Positions 11,898-22,990 of a stretch of DNA of 64,000 nucleotides are shown piece after piece. The DNA comes from Odobenus rosmarus divergens (lineage: Eukaryota; Chordata; Mammalia; Carnivora; Odobenidae): NCBI RefSeq assembly GCF_000321225.1, contig NW_004450267.1, positions 4,357,629-4,421,628 on the forward strand, written 5' to 3'. The notes under the pieces are model-generated. The model did not search any database. It was not told the DNA's origin and saw only the letters and a list, made by a program, of their open reading frames with translations. Position numbers and translations under genes: made by a program. Each line of letters begins with the position of its first letter. The first letter of the stretch is position 1.

Positions 11898-12086
11898 GTT
11901 TTTCTTAAGATTTTATTTATTTATTAGAAAGAGCACAAGTAAGCAGAGCAGCAGGCAGAGGGAGAGGGAGAAAGAGGGTCCCCACTGAGCAGGGAGCCCA
12001 ACGACGTGGGGCTCGATCCCAGGACACTGGGATCATGACCTGAGCCGAAGGCAGATGCTTAACCAACTGAATCACCCAGGCGCCCC
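11898..12086 (-). mobile_element. Carnivore tRNA-Lys SINE (CAN-SINE), young type
   Basis: Read on the minus strand, the element starts GGGGCGCCTGGGTGATTCAG and carries the TCTGCCTTCGGCTCAGGTCA block, ending in an A-rich tail. A perfect 14-bp target-site duplication (TTCCTTATTCCTTT) lies at 11884-11897 and 12087-12100. It was mobilised in trans by L1 machinery and has no coding capacity. Confidence 0.97.
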
Positions 12087-12100
12087 TTCCTTATTCCTTT

Positions 12101-13520
12101 TACCCCCATCCTGCCATTCCATTCCCCTCTCTCACACACAATGATTTTTGTGTCTATATTCATCCTTTTGTTTGCATGTTTGCATACAAACAGTATTTGT
12201 TTGCAGTATGTTTTAATTTATGTAAATATTCTATCTCCTTGTTTCCTACCTTTTTTTCACTGTTTCTCCCCCTCTTCTTTCCACTGCCTTAAACATCGAT
12301 TTGCTCTGTGTACAACTAACTGAGCATTTGCTTCAGTCTTCCTGCCTAGTACTCCCTGGTGTACTAGATTCACTAGATTTTATTTCTCGATTCCACTGCT
12401 GGAAACTCAGATGGCCCCCAAGTCCCACCACAAGTAGCTGTGCACAAAACATGTGTACACATATGTCTGAACTCAGAGTTGTCTGAGGATTTCTTGGGAT
12501 GTATACCGAGTAGAGGAATTGCTAGTAGGCTACACGGAAAAGGTGACTCATAACGCCAGATCATCCCCCAGAATGTTTGCCAATACCCTTCTCCAATGTC
12601 TATCTTCCCAGCAGCCACGTGTAAGGGCTACTGTGTCCCACGTCTCTGCCAACACTTGGTGCGACCCTTCTTTCTACATTTTGCTAATATAAAAGGCAGA
12701 CAGTGATATCTCTTTGTTGTTTTAATTTGCATTTTTCATACTTAATGTAATAAACCTGCTGCTCACAACTCTTCATCTTAGAATCTGCTTCCCAGGAAAA
12801 GTGACCTACGCCTACTTGTCTACTTTTTGGAGTTCTTTCTTCTGTATGATGTTTGTTTATATCCTTTCCCCACTTTTTCCATGGCAGTCAGAAATGCTTG
12901 AGATCCTTGCATATTCTTCGTATGAACCCCTTGTTGGTTTTAAGTGTTATGGATCTCTCTTCCTATTTCATCCTCAGTCTGTTAACGTTGTCCAAGGGGT
13001 CTTTCTAATCATAGAAAGCCTTAAGTTTGATGTAATCAAGTTCACAGAATTTTGTATTATGATTTATGTTCTTGAAATTTTGTTTTAGAAGAGCTTCCCC
13101 GAATCACAAAGATATTCCCCTTCACTTAATTCTACCTACTTTAGTTCTGCTGTTTTTCTTGAACTTTTTATACTCTGATCTTTAAACTCTCGAGAGCCCT
13201 CTTTGTGTGTGGTTAGTAGAGATCCAGTTTTGTTTTGTTTCCTCCACATAGTCAGTCAGTCTCCCAAATGCCATTGACTAAATGCTCTACCCTCCCCCCG
13301 CACCGATTTGTGGTGCCGCCGTCCTTCTGTATTAAGTTCTGACACATACAAGGGTATATCTGAGCTCTCTCTTCTGTTTTGTTGGTTTATTTGTATGTTT
13401 TTTCAATTACTGTTTTCATCATGTTGGCTTTATAATATGTCTTAGTATCAGAGAGGGTAGGAGCCCCTCTTCTCTCTCCTTTTTAAAAGTTGACTTAGCT
13501 GTGCTTCTGTGTCTAAACTG
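12101..13520 (-). mobile_element. L1M LINE, antisense, ORF2 and 3' part
   Basis: Antisense L1 signatures run in order. They include CATATTCTTCGTATGAACCCC, then GATCCAGTTTTGTTTTGTTT, ACCGATTTGTGGTGCCGCC, GAGCTCTCTCTTCTGTTTTG, GGCTTTATAATATGTCTTAG and AGGGTAGGAGCCCCTCTTCT. All correspond to reverse transcriptase/C-terminal ORF2 landmarks seen from the opposite strand. It is broken by many stops, and the 12101-12700 part is the most decayed. Confidence 0.75.
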
Positions 13521-16500
13521 AGTGTCTTTCTCTGTTCTGTACCACCATAATTGGGAGCATAAATTTAGTTCAAGTGTTTTGGTTGAGCTGGGAGCAGTGG
13601 GCCTGCCAGCCAGCATGCCAGAATGATGACTTGTGTCATCAGCAGGGCACACAGAGGCACAGGGGAGAAACTTCAGGAAGAAGTCAAGCCAAGAGATGAT
13701 ATCGGACCTGCACTGGACACTAGAAAGTCCTGACAATTCTCTGCAAAGGGGAATCCAATCCGATCCAAGAGAAACAGTCCAAGGCACACAGGTCTTAATG
13801 AGCCTGGGATCCTAATCAGAGGCAGTAATGAATGATATTAACAGTACAGTCTTGCCAAGGAGAAAACCCTATCTGCATCCTTGGTTGCTTGGCCCATGCC
13901 TCTGAGGGTTACAAGGGCCTGTCAAAAGGTTAGCTCATTGCTACCTTGTCTCTCTGCTGCTTCTGCAGCTCTTCCAATGTACTTTTCCCAAAACCGCAGC
14001 TTTCAGGCATGTAGCATTTTTGTTTTGTGATAATTAGGAGACTGTGAGCAGGCCATGGTTAGTCATCCGTGGTGTGAAGATGACGGGTGCTCCAGCTCTG
14101 GAGGTGCTTACGAGTTCAGACACGTCAGGCTATAGTTAAAGACAGAAGCTGTTGAGGGAGAATGAGGTGACTGACTCATCATCAAAACCTTGAAAACCAA
14201 GTTCAAGGAGAGGGCCAAGGCTTTCCAAATGTAGACTGTGCTCTGTGGTGGTGCTGAGGCTTCACCTGGGCATGGGTTATGCTATTAACTTCCATTTTCT
14301 CCTCACCAAGGACTGTAAGGCCAGGAGAATCAGCTGTTTGGTTTAGTCTGAACAGCTGACTTAGCATTGACCCAATTCTGCTAAATCCGTTCTGGGTGTT
14401 TGTGTCTCCCCACCCCCTTACCCTCGTGATGTTCTCATCCTCTGATGCTGTATGATGCTCATGTCCCTTCCCTTTTTCAGAGCTCTTCTAAGTTCATGGT
14501 TTTTGAGAACAGACATTTTCAAGTGATTTGTATGAATGGTGTTTCTTCCCCCAAGTGGTTCTACAAAATGCCAGTGTTGGCTGCACGTGTTGACCTCCAT
14601 ATGTGTGATGTAATAGACGAGTCTGATTGCTTGGCCCCATGGTTTGCTCTGTGTGTGTCCCTGTCCTGTACCCATGCTGGATCCCACACTGTGTGGGGGT
14701 GGGGAGCCCTACATCATCTGCTCCCTTTGGAGAAGGGTCACATCCTGATTGGGGATTGACGTGGCAGTGCCCTCATTTGACCTGTGTAGCAATTCTGAAC
14801 CCCAGAAGACTGCAATTCAGTGCCCTTAGTGCTTTGCTTCTCTGCACCTGGGGAATAGAGCAAAAGCCTTAATCTCTCCTCTTCATTCACCCCTCTTTCT
14901 TTTGCTCTGGGTATATGTTGAGAGCTCAAGGAAGTCCATTAACCACCCTTCTCTTTCCTTTAAGTCTTCTTTAAATGCAATGGTCAGTATTCAGAACCTC
15001 TACAAGCTGCGTCAGAGGCTAGCACTGTGTCTTGAACAAATTCAGGCTTGGCTAAAGAACTTTTAGTGGACTTTTGGGGTCCTTACTCGGAGGGATATAA
15101 GAAGGCTTTATCCAATGTTAGCCTACCTGGAGTGATAGAAGGTAGGAAAGGGATTAGGGATGGCTTCCTTTCTCAGAATCAGTGAGGGAAGGAAGCAGGC
15201 TAGGTTGTGTTTTAAGAGACCTAGTGTGATTGTCTAGGAAGAGTCCATTCAGAAGCCCTGGGACCCAGCACATAGGTAGGTAAAATATTCACAAAAAGAG
15301 ACATCTCAATGGTGGGGATCAACTTGTTGACTAACCCCGTGGAAAATTAGATCCATTCCCCATCTCCAATCTCTTCCCCCCCATCAGTCCCAGCTTTTCA
15401 GGAGGAAAGAAGGATTGCAGTCCAGCCCTTGGTCTGGCCACTGGACAGGACGCTGGGCTGCCTGAGAGTTGTTCAAAGTCTGCTCTAGTGCCAATCAGAT
15501 GCTGATCAGATGTGGCAGGAGGACAATGACCTCGTTTGGGGCTTTGAGGATCCAGGAATGTTCCCCTACCTCTAAAGACTCTGCTTGTCCCTGTACCTTA
15601 TCAAAACTAGAGAATCTGCGGCCCAACTCTAGAGGGCTGTGAGTTCACCAAATACTTAGGCCGAGATGCTTCTTACAAAAAGAGCAATTGCATCCCACAA
15701 ATTGGCTTTCCCATATTTGGTCTTCTCCCAGGGTTATTAAATATAACTTTTCATATGTTGCAGGCTTCATGTAGCAGACCATGTGGCCAACAGACTTGTT
15801 GGTATGAGCTCTAAATTTGGCCTAGCGGTCCCTGAGGGGATCTGTGAAAGTTAGGCTGTACTAAACGGCTCTGAAAAGAGTGGCATGTGGGTGAAAACAG
15901 GTGGGCAAAGGCGGAGATGGACCCAAGTAGGTATGTATCAGGATCCTCCCTCTCGCCCACCGTTTCTGCTCCTTGGGCCACCTCTTTCTCCCTTCAGCTT
16001 CTGAGCAGCTCCGTTCAGCTCTTGTCAACTTGGCCAGACCTATTGCAACCAAGAAGAGCCGTTTTTCCAGGAATGGCACTTGGGAGCCACTTTGCTATGT
16101 CTTCTTGTGAGCTATGGATGCCGAGAAGCGAGCGAGGAAAGGTACTTCTGCTCCTTTGTGATTCAGGGGCTCTGATTTTCGCTTGAGAAAGCAGAGGAAA
16201 GAGACCTCAGGACAAGGAATCCATGACAACACACAGAAGGATTGCAGATAGTAAACTATCCACAGAAAGATGCACAGGCTGGCTGAAAAAGAAAAGAAAT
16301 GCAAAGATAGAAACCAGCCTCAGGCTCCACTACACATGTGCTAAACTGGTGTCCCCCTGACTCTAAATTTTCAACCCAGGCCAGCCCACCGCACACCCAA
16401 GGACAAGTGGCCATAAAAAGTGCGTCTCATTCACTCTGTCTCACATGGAGCATTTGTCTTAGCTTCTGCGCAGTTCTGCTTCTTGGCTTCATCTTGCAAA

Positions 16501-16639
16501 TCCTCTCGCTTGACTCCTATCCTATATCCTGACTGTCTCAGTCTACCCAGTTTGACAGGGCAAAGGTGACTACAAATGACAAAACTCAGTGACAGCACAG
16601 TTCCGTGCTGGGGAAAATGGCGCATTTAAATGGAGTTGG
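13521..16639. other. Unique sequence, no gene recognised
   Basis: About 3 kb of mostly single-copy sequence. Frames reach about 120 codons (13419-13787 minus, overlapping the L1) and look like chance. No RNA gene, repeat family or strong splice pair was recognised. Confidence 0.45.
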
Positions 16640-17105
16640 AGACCCTAGAAATCAGTTGCATTTTTCTGGAGAGTGATCTGGCAATAGCTAGAGCTGAGTC
16701 CTAGCCATGATCCATTCATTCCATCCAGGGAAGCACATCTGGAACAAATAAACACAAAGGGATAAAAGAACTATTGGTACGAAAATAACCATGTTGATGT
16801 TATTAATACTAATGAACTAGAAATGATATAAACATTCACCCTGAGGCAAATCATGATGTACCCACATAATGGACACAGTATTACAATTAAAAGTGACAAA
16901 CATGAGGACCTTTGACACAAAAAAATCTGCATTTGAAATAATATTAGAGAAAAAACACACTGAGAAGTGTGTCCTCGCACTGATGGTACAACGTGAAAAC
17001 TTGATAAGCATTAGAAGGGAATGAACAAAAACATAAGCACATAATAACATGCAATGGGTTTTTGCCTCTGGAAAAGCTGTATAAGTTCACTAAAAAAAGT
17101 GTGCC
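16640..17105 (+). mobile_element. L1M LINE 3' fragment
   Basis: GGAGAGTGATCTGGCAATAG, then TGATGTACCCACATAATGGA, ATTACAATTAAAAGTGACAA, TTTGCCTCTGGAAAAGCTG and a final A-rich block follow the C-terminal ORF2/3' UTR order of old L1M elements. It is highly diverged. Confidence 0.65.
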
Positions 17106-17360
17106 CTAAATAAAATGGAAGGTGGGAGGACAAGACCACCTTTGGGTAGGTGTTCCCATGCTGGTGTGGGGGAGGGGCGTGGCTCCTTTTCCTGTAAGTT
17201 TCTTTTTTGTCCCAGATGTTCTCAGCTCAAGGAGAGGACAGGAGCTTTTCTAAGATCTCTCTCCTCGGTGGCACTGCCTTCCACCCTCTGCTTCTGCCAC
17301 CCAACAGTTTGGTCAGCAGAAAATCCTGGGCTTCCTTTTCCCTCTCCTAACTCATTTTTC
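17106..17360. other. Unique sequence, no gene recognised
   Basis: Short single-copy spacer between an L1M fragment and a SINE. Nothing else is visible. Confidence 0.4.
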
Positions 17361-17378
17361 AAAAATCAACCCAAGCCA

Positions 17379-17570
17379 GGGCACCTGGGTGGCTCAGTCG
17401 GTTAAGCATCTGCCTTCGGCTCAGGTCATGATCTCAGGGTCCTGGGATCGAGCCCCGCGTCGGGCTCCCTGCTCAGCGGGGAGTCTGCTTCTCCCTCTGC
17501 CTCTGCCTGCCGCTCACCCCTTCCTTGTGCTCTCTCTCTGTCAAATAAATAAATAAAATCTTAAAAAAAA
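17379..17570 (+). mobile_element. Carnivore tRNA-Lys SINE, young type
   Basis: The head is GGGCACCTGGGTGGCTCAG. The body has ATCTGCCTTCGGCTCAGGTC and a CT-rich middle, ending TCAAATAAATAAATAAAATC plus poly(A). The target-site duplication is perfect over 18 bp (AAAAATCAACCCAAGCCA, 17361-17378 and 17571-17588), which indicates a fairly recent insertion. Confidence 0.97.
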
Positions 17571-17634
17571 AAAAATCAACCCAAGCCAAGAGCCCACTGG
17601 AAAACACTTGGAGGATGTTTGTCTGCAGCAGTGG

Positions 17635-17830
17635 GTAGTTGAAATGGCCCCAAACCAGAGGTCAGAGGTTTAGCTCTAGCTTTGCCACCGCCTTGCTGGG
17701 TAGCCGTGGGCGAGTCATTCTAGATGTGGGCAGGTCGGGGCCATGGTTTCTTCACCTGGAAAATGGAAATTTTGAACCAGGTGATTTCTAAAGTCCTTGA
17801 ATTTCTGACATTTCTATGGCTCTATCTTTA
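17635..17830 (+). mobile_element. MIR SINE
   Basis: TTTAGCTCTAGCTTTGCCACC, GCCGTGGGCGAGTCATTCTAG, GGTTTCTTCACCTGGAAAATG and TGATTTCTAAAGTCCTTGAA follow MIR in sense order. They correspond to the tRNA-related part, 'gtgaccttgggcaagt', 'tttcctcatctgtaaaatgg' and the tail. Confidence 0.75.
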
Positions 17831-18675
17831 TTGACCCAGGACTAGGAAAAGAGTCCTGAAAAGGAATTCACATCACTCTGAGGCTGAGCATCAACTCTGT
17901 TACCCAAAGCCAGCTTCCTAGAAACACTGGAGGCCAGGGTCCCTCTCACTGTAGGTACAAGGGCCCATCAAAGATTAAAAGAAAAAAAGACATTTTGCCT
18001 GTTTTGGTCCTTTATCGATTAATAACATTCCAATGTTTCTTAAAAGGGTTAAGGGCCTGATTCCAGCAAAAAGCAGTTCTCCTGTTAAAGAAGACCAGAA
18101 GAGCCCCACTTGACCTCAAGTTCCCAGACGGAGACACTGACCAGCTCTGAAACAGCAGATGGGGTGGCCGTGATCAGAGTTTGGTGTCAAACTCTTCCTC
18201 TCACTGTGCCTGCCCAGAGAACCAGGCAAGCCGGACAGGAGTGGAGTCACAGAAGCTTCAGCCAACTGGAGAAAGAGCACTTGAAACAAGTCAGAATTCT
18301 TCCAGGTACACTGTGATCAAGAAGAAAAAGGTTGGTGAGAGGGAGTTAGAAACTAAGGAAAAGCGGCTGGCTGTGGCACGCAGGGAAGGCCCCCATGGCC
18401 ACTTCAGTCCCCACATCTAATGAGCCCATCTGTCTTTCTGCAGCGCAAAGTGCCTGATGCGGGGCCAACAAAGGAACGGGAAGAGGGGAAAGCTTTTGTC
18501 TGCTGTTGACAGAGAGGATAGATGGCCTCTTGGCTGCTTCAGCGGCTGGGCTGCAATGAAAGAGTAGGTAAAGCTCTTCTCACTAAGAAGAGGGGCGCCG
18601 GGGCCCAGGAGTGTCCTGCCTATGGCAAAGATCTTATAGGAACAATAAACAGAGCATATTTTTACAACATGGAGC
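17831..18675. other. Unique sequence, no gene recognised
   Basis: Single-copy sequence with frames under 80 codons. No motif or splice pair is supported. Confidence 0.45.
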
Positions 18676-18692
18676 TGTATGAATTAGTTTTT

Positions 18693-18886
18693 TTTTTTTT
18701 TAAAGATTTTATTTATTTATTTGAGAGAGAGAGAAAGAGAGAAACAGCATGAGAGGGGAAAGGGTCAGAGGGAGAAGCAGGCTCCCCGCTGAGCCGGGAG
18801 CCTGACGTGGGACTCGATCCCAGGACTCCGGGATCATGACCTGAGCCGAAGGCAGTCGCTTAACCAACTAAGCCACCCAGGCGCCC
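18693..18886 (-). mobile_element. Carnivore tRNA-Lys SINE, young type
   Basis: On the minus strand it reads GGGCGCCTGGGTGGCTTAG, then the GACTGCCTTCGGCTCAGGTC type block, and ends in AAATAAATAAA and poly(A). The target-site duplication is 17 bp (18676-18692 and 18887-18903) with one mismatch. It inserted right at the 5' edge of the MLT1-like LTR. Confidence 0.96.
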
Positions 18887-19450
18887 TGTACGAATTAGTT
18901 TTTACTAAGGAACAAATCATCCCCCAAAGTGGCTTAAAACAGCAACCATTGAGTTGGGTCATAGTTCTGTGGGCTGGCTGGGCAGCCGTGGTCTGGGTCA
19001 GCTTGGCCTAGCTCCACTCTTGTGCGTCTGTGGTCAGCTGGGGAGTCGGCTGGCAGGTGAATGATTGAGGACCGCCCCTATCCATGTCTGGCGGCTAACA
19101 GGCTGTTAGTAAGAGTTATGGAGCAACTGGGCCACATGCCTGTCATCAGCCAGCAGGCTAACATGGGTTTGTTTATGTGGCAGCAAATTTCCAAGAGCAG
19201 CAAGAGAGGAAGCTGCAAAGCCCCTTGAGGCCTATGCTTGAAACCTGTACATTGTCATTTCCAGAGCATTCTATTGATCAAAGCAAGACACAAGGCCAGC
19301 TAGAGTGACCAACTGTCCCAGTTTGCCTGAGATTGAGGGGTTTCCCAGGACATGGGAGTCCTAGTACAAAAACTTGGAAAGTTCTAGACAAACTGGGACA
19401 GTTGGTCACTCTAACGGTCAGCCCAGATTCAAAGAATGGGGAACTTGCCC
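18887..19450 (+). mobile_element. MLT1-like MaLR LTR, interrupted
   Basis: CCAAAGTGGCTTAAAACAGC, TCTGTGGGCTGGCTGGGC, CAGTCAGCTGG-type blocks, CAGCCAGCAGGCTAACATGG, TTGAGGCCTATGCTTGAAAC and ATTCTATTGATCAAAGCAAG follow an ERVL-MaLR MLT1 LTR. The part GCCCAGATTCAAAGAATGGGG resumes after a MITE at 19301-19413. The 3' end is cut off by the L1M that follows. It is a solo, non-coding LTR, and its subfamily is uncertain. Confidence 0.65.
19301..19413. mobile_element. MER53-like DNA transposon (MITE), complete
   Basis: This 113-bp unit has perfect 25-bp terminal inverted repeats at 19301-19325 and 19389-19413, beginning TAGAGTGACCAACTGTCCCA. The interior contains GAGGGGTTTCCCAGGACATG, as in MER53. 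It splits the MLT1-like LTR. The LTR words GGCCAGC before and GGTCAGC after it are an approximate target-site duplication. The ends would pair as a stable hairpin if transcribed. Confidence 0.75.
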
Positions 19451-19938
19451 GGACATTACTCCAAAGAAGATACACAAACGGCTAGTGAACACATTGAAAG
19501 ATATGTACTAATCCTTAGAAAAATACAAATCAAGCCACAATAAAATGTCACTTCATACCCATTAGGATAGCTATTATCCAAGAAACACAGAATAAGAGGT
19601 GTTGCAGAGGATGTGGAAAAATCGGAACTTTGGTGCATTGCTGGTGGGAATGTAGAATGCGGCAGCCACTGTTGAAAATGGCATGGTGAGTGATCAAAAA
19701 AATGAAACATAAAATTGCCATATGATCCAGCAATTCCAGTTCTGGGTATATACCCAAAAGAATTGAGAGCAGGGGCTCAAATAGATATTTGCACACCCAT
19801 GTTCACAGCAGCATTATTCACAATAGCCGACAGGTGAAAGTAGCCCAAGTACCTAATGTATAACCCAAGTATGAATGAATCAACAAAATGTGGCACATAC
19901 ATGCAGTTGACCATTATTCAGTCTTAAAAAGGAAGGCA

Positions 19939-19987
19939 GTTTGACCAAGTCGTAGCGTGTGTAACACACACTACGACTTGGTCAAAC
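19939..19987. repeat. Near-perfect 24-bp inverted repeat, 1-nt spacer
   Basis: The left arm 19939-19962 and right arm 19964-19987 pair over 23 of 24 positions, the odd base being C19956. The right arm (CACACTACGACTTGGTCAAA) follows the normal L1 course, whereas the left arm is an inverse copy of it. This looks like a local template-switch mutation within the L1M 3' end. Confidence 0.93.
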
Positions 19988-20268
19988 CTTAAAGACATTA
20001 TGCTCAGTGAAACAAGCCAGGCACAGCATGACACCTACTGTATGATTCCACTTACACTTGGTACCGGCAGGAGTCAAATGCATGGGGATACAAAGTAGAG
20101 TGGTGGTTGTCAGGCGCTGGGGGGAGGAGGGAAGGAGATAGTGTTTAATGAGTATAGCATTTCAGTTGGGGAAGATGAGAAAATTCTGGAGATGGATGGT
20201 GGTGATGGTCACACAATGTGAATGTACATCATGCCACAGCGCTGTGCATTTAAAAATGCTTAAAATAG

Positions 20269-20457
20269 GGCGCCTGGGTGGCTCAGATGGTTAAGCGTCT
20301 GCCTTTGGCTCAGGTCATGATCCTGGGGTCCTGGGATCGAGCCCCGCATTGGGCTCCCTGCTCCTTGGGGAGCCTGCTTCTCCCTCTGCCTCTCTCCTCT
20401 CTCTCTCTCTCTGTCTCTCATGAATAAATAAATAAAATCTTTAAAAAAATAAAAAAA
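20269..20457 (+). mobile_element. Carnivore tRNA-Lys SINE, young type
   Basis: GGCGCCTGGGTGGCTCAGAT opens the element and GCGTCTGCCTTTGGCTCAGG follows, with a CT microsatellite and an AATAAATAAAATC tail. The target-site duplication is perfect over 18 bp (TAAAAATGCTTAAAATAG, 20251-20268 and 20458-20475). It sits in the 3' UTR of the L1M. Confidence 0.97.
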
Positions 20458-20511
20458 TAAAAATGCTTAAAATAGCGAATTTTATGTTAAGCGTATCTTA
20501 CCACAATAAAA

Positions 20512-21559
20512 AGAAAAAAGGCACAGGGAAATGAGCTCCCCTAGAAATGAGAAGAGCTATAAACTCTTGTGGCCATTTTTTGCCATCTGCCACAGGGGTG
20601 AGCAGGAATATATAATCGAATAAGGCTGAGCTCCTGCAGTCGATCATAGTTTTTGAGGAAGTGTGCTGGGAGACGGCAAGCAACAGCCAAATGTTGGCTA
20701 TTTTGATACTCTTCCCTTTGGGAGCCAGTTGCGACTTGTGGTTATTCGTTTGGGTAGGAAAAAAGAGGGAATGAAAGAAGATACATGTTGACGAGCGAAT
20801 GGGGCGGTGAGGACGTGTGGTAAGACTTGGGAACTGACCAGAAGAGTCAAATAAAATCAAAATACATCAGAGCCCTAAAGAAGTCGCTCACCTGTTTAGA
20901 GGGGTCCCTTTTCCTGCATCCTCGATGCCCCTGGCAAACCGCGGCAGACAGAGCAGGCTTTCAATAAGGACACATCCGAGGTATCCGAGGAGCAGGGCTC
21001 AGGGCAGGCTGGCTCACGTGCGGCTTCCCCCTCCTTGCCCCTCTCTGTCTGGTGTTCATGGGAGTCTGTGGTTACGGGAAACTCTGAGTGTGCCTGATCC
21101 TCCGGTCTGGTGGTGGCAGAAGCAGACAGCAGGAAGGAGTGAGGAAAGGCGGTAGTGCGTGTGGGTGGCCAGGCGGGATGGGAGCAGAGGAGCCAAAGGA
21201 AGCCATGAAGCAGATGACCATGAGAAACAAGCGGACTCACAAGAATGCTGTGGCTGGAAGGGACTTGGAGAGCATCTCGTCTACTCCCCCCACCGGGGGA
21301 TGAGGAAAACGAATCCAGAAAGCTTCAGAGACTTGTCCAGGGCCGCCCACCCAGGTAAGCGGGAAGTGTCACAGCTGGTAGTTGGGAGCCCGTGTTCTTG
21401 TTTCTACACTGGAGCTCCATCCTCTGCCTCCAGTGGCTTCCAATTTCTCACTGAATCTTCTCCATGTTAGTCATCAGATGAGGGAGTGGTAAAGCCCCAC
21501 CACACAGTGACTTTACTGCCCCAGATGTGATCTACGGCAGGGGAACCAGGCCCTCTGGT
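20512..21559. other. Unique sequence with a decayed MIR-class stretch
   Basis: About 21240-21420 (GGAAGGGACTTGGAGAGCAT, then GACTTGTCCAGGGCCGCCC) resembles an antisense MIR-class repeat. The rest is single-copy. The CAG|GTAAG site at about 21354 falls in this repeat and has no supported exon. Confidence 0.4.
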
Positions 21560-21614
21560 ACCCACCCACACCCACACACACACCCACACACACACCCACA
21601 CACCCACACACACA
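21560..21614. repeat. (CACACCCA)n/(CA)n microsatellite
   Basis: Interspersed ACCC and (CA)n units run for about 55 bp. It is a compound microsatellite and probably length-variable. Confidence 0.9.
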
Positions 21615-22134
21615 CGTACGTCTTCTAGCTCCGTTGGCCATGCAATGTCTGGTACAGCAGTGTACCTGCCTTCTTATCGGCTTTTTAATCAAGGTCTTCT
21701 GCTATATTTCCCGGTCAAGTTCCCCACTCCAGTCCATGGGGAAAAGTTATTTTTAGGTGTTACAGAAAGTGCAGTGCAGACCAATTCTTTCCTCTCAGCT
21801 CAGTGACTAAGATTTAGCTTGCTCTGGGTTTGTTGCTTAACACTTAAAGGTCAACGGTGGGTGGGCATAGCTTGTCTCGGGAGGCTGAAGTGCTGGGTGA
21901 TTAAGTAGGGCTGATGCCATAACCCGCTTCTTCTTCTTTTTTTTCTTTCAGGGAGGAAAACTTCTTGGAAAAACCCCAATTGAGAAGCATCTGGTGAATT
22001 AATTTATTGATCTAATTGCCTTTTCCAGCTGGGAAGGTTTCAACAATTAGTAAAAGCCTGTAACAAGCCCACTGCTCTCTGCAATGTCCAGGACTCACTG
22101 TGGTGCCCTGGGAAACCCAAGATGTGAATCTACA
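21615..22134. other. Unique sequence, no gene recognised
   Basis: Single-copy sequence. The block 21960-22060 (TGAATTAATTTATTGATCTAA) is AT-rich and repeat-free, with no decisive feature. Confidence 0.4.
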
Positions 22135-22335
22135 CACGTTGATGAGGGACCTACTATGGACAAGTTACTGGAGGCTTTTCAAGAGGGGACAGGTACAGTC
22201 CCTGCCCTGGCGGAGCTCACAAGCTGGTGGCAGGGAAATAAGGCAAGGACCCAACTCAAGACAAGTGGACATGGTAAGGGCTCAGTGGGCACCAAGCACC
22301 CAGTATCTGAAACACAAGTAGTGGAGAGAACCAGA
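22135..22335 (-). mobile_element. L2 LINE 3'-end fragment
   Basis: GATGAGGGACCTACTATGGAC, then GTCCCTGCCCTGGCGGAGCT and CACAAGCTGGTGGCAGGGAA, follow the reverse complement of the L2 3' end ('ctactatgtgcca', 'ccctgccctcatggagct'). Confidence 0.65.
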
Positions 22336-22559
22336 GAGGAAACGATCTGGAAATGTCAGCTTGGCCACCACCCTCCTTTCCCTAATGCTTGTCTGTCAGG
22401 GCGGTGCCAGAGAAAGGATCCAAGGCTACCTTGAAAGATCAGGTCAGGCCAAGTGGGAAGGGACAAGCCAAGAAGCTGGGAGATGAAGCTGTGGGCTAAA
22501 AGTTAGAAAGGCAGGGAGAGGGCAGCAGCAGAGCAAGAAGCCAAGAATTAAGTGGGGGT

Positions 22560-22990
22560 GGAACACTATATTAGTAGGGTGCAGATTTAGCTACATGGGA
22601 CAGAGACCCAGAGTAACTGGTTTGTTTAAACAAAATAGAAGTATGTTTCTCAAGTAAACCCTGAGCTGATAAGATGGTTCCACTCAGTGAACTGTCAGGG
22701 GCACAGGCTTCCTTTCTTGCTCCATCATCTCTGGGTTGTCCTCGTTTGTGTAGTTCAACATGGCTCACCACCACATCCACACTCCAACCAATGGATGGGG
22801 GGGAAAGGAATCATGGCCAGGAAGCCTCCTTCCCTTTAAATGCAAAGAGATTGCGCTTGCCATTTCCACTCACATCCCATTGGCCAGAATGTGGTCACAT
22901 GGCAATGCCTAGCTAAAAGGAGAAGGGGGTAGTCATCTTTATTGTGGGCAACCAAGTGGTCTGCTAAAGTTTCTACCGCCACGGAAGAAG
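22560..22990 (+). mobile_element. Ancient interspersed repeat, family not assigned
   Basis: AACAAAATAGAAGTATGTTTC, then CACATCCCATTGGCCAGAAT and GTGGTCACATGGCAATGCCT, are blocks I recognise from a dispersed mammalian repeat. I cannot name its family with confidence. Orientation is by that recollection. Confidence 0.4.

Larger units (their letters stand above)
19451..20511 (+). mobile_element. L1M (L1MA/L1MB-type) LINE 3' end, interrupted
   Basis: The last part of ORF2 and the 3' UTR are present in order. They include GCATTGCTGGTGGGAATGTA, CATATGATCCAGCAATTCCA, GGGTATATACCCAAAAGAAT, TTCACAGCAGCATTATTCAC, AATTTTATGTTAAGCG and a final ACCACAATAAAAAG. A SINE interrupts it at 20269-20457. A 24-bp palindrome at 19939-19987 replaces normal L1 sequence. 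No functional ORF2 remains. Confidence 0.9.

Noticed and set aside
12801..13088. 95-codon hydrophobic frame
   Set aside because: It lies in antisense L1M sequence. The apparent membrane-like composition comes from the T-rich strand.
17379..17460. tRNA-like sequence with internal promoter boxes
   Set aside because: It is the tRNA-Lys-derived head of a SINE, as are the equivalent parts of the other 14 copies, and not a functional tRNA gene.
19939..19987. Possible microRNA precursor, terminator or CRISPR-like palindrome
   Set aside because: A 1-nt loop with 24-bp arms inside an L1 is better explained by a templated mutation. There is no repeat array, and this is nuclear mammalian DNA.
21340..21362. 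Donor-like CAG|GTAAG
   Set aside because: It lies in a decayed MIR-class repeat with no supported exon.
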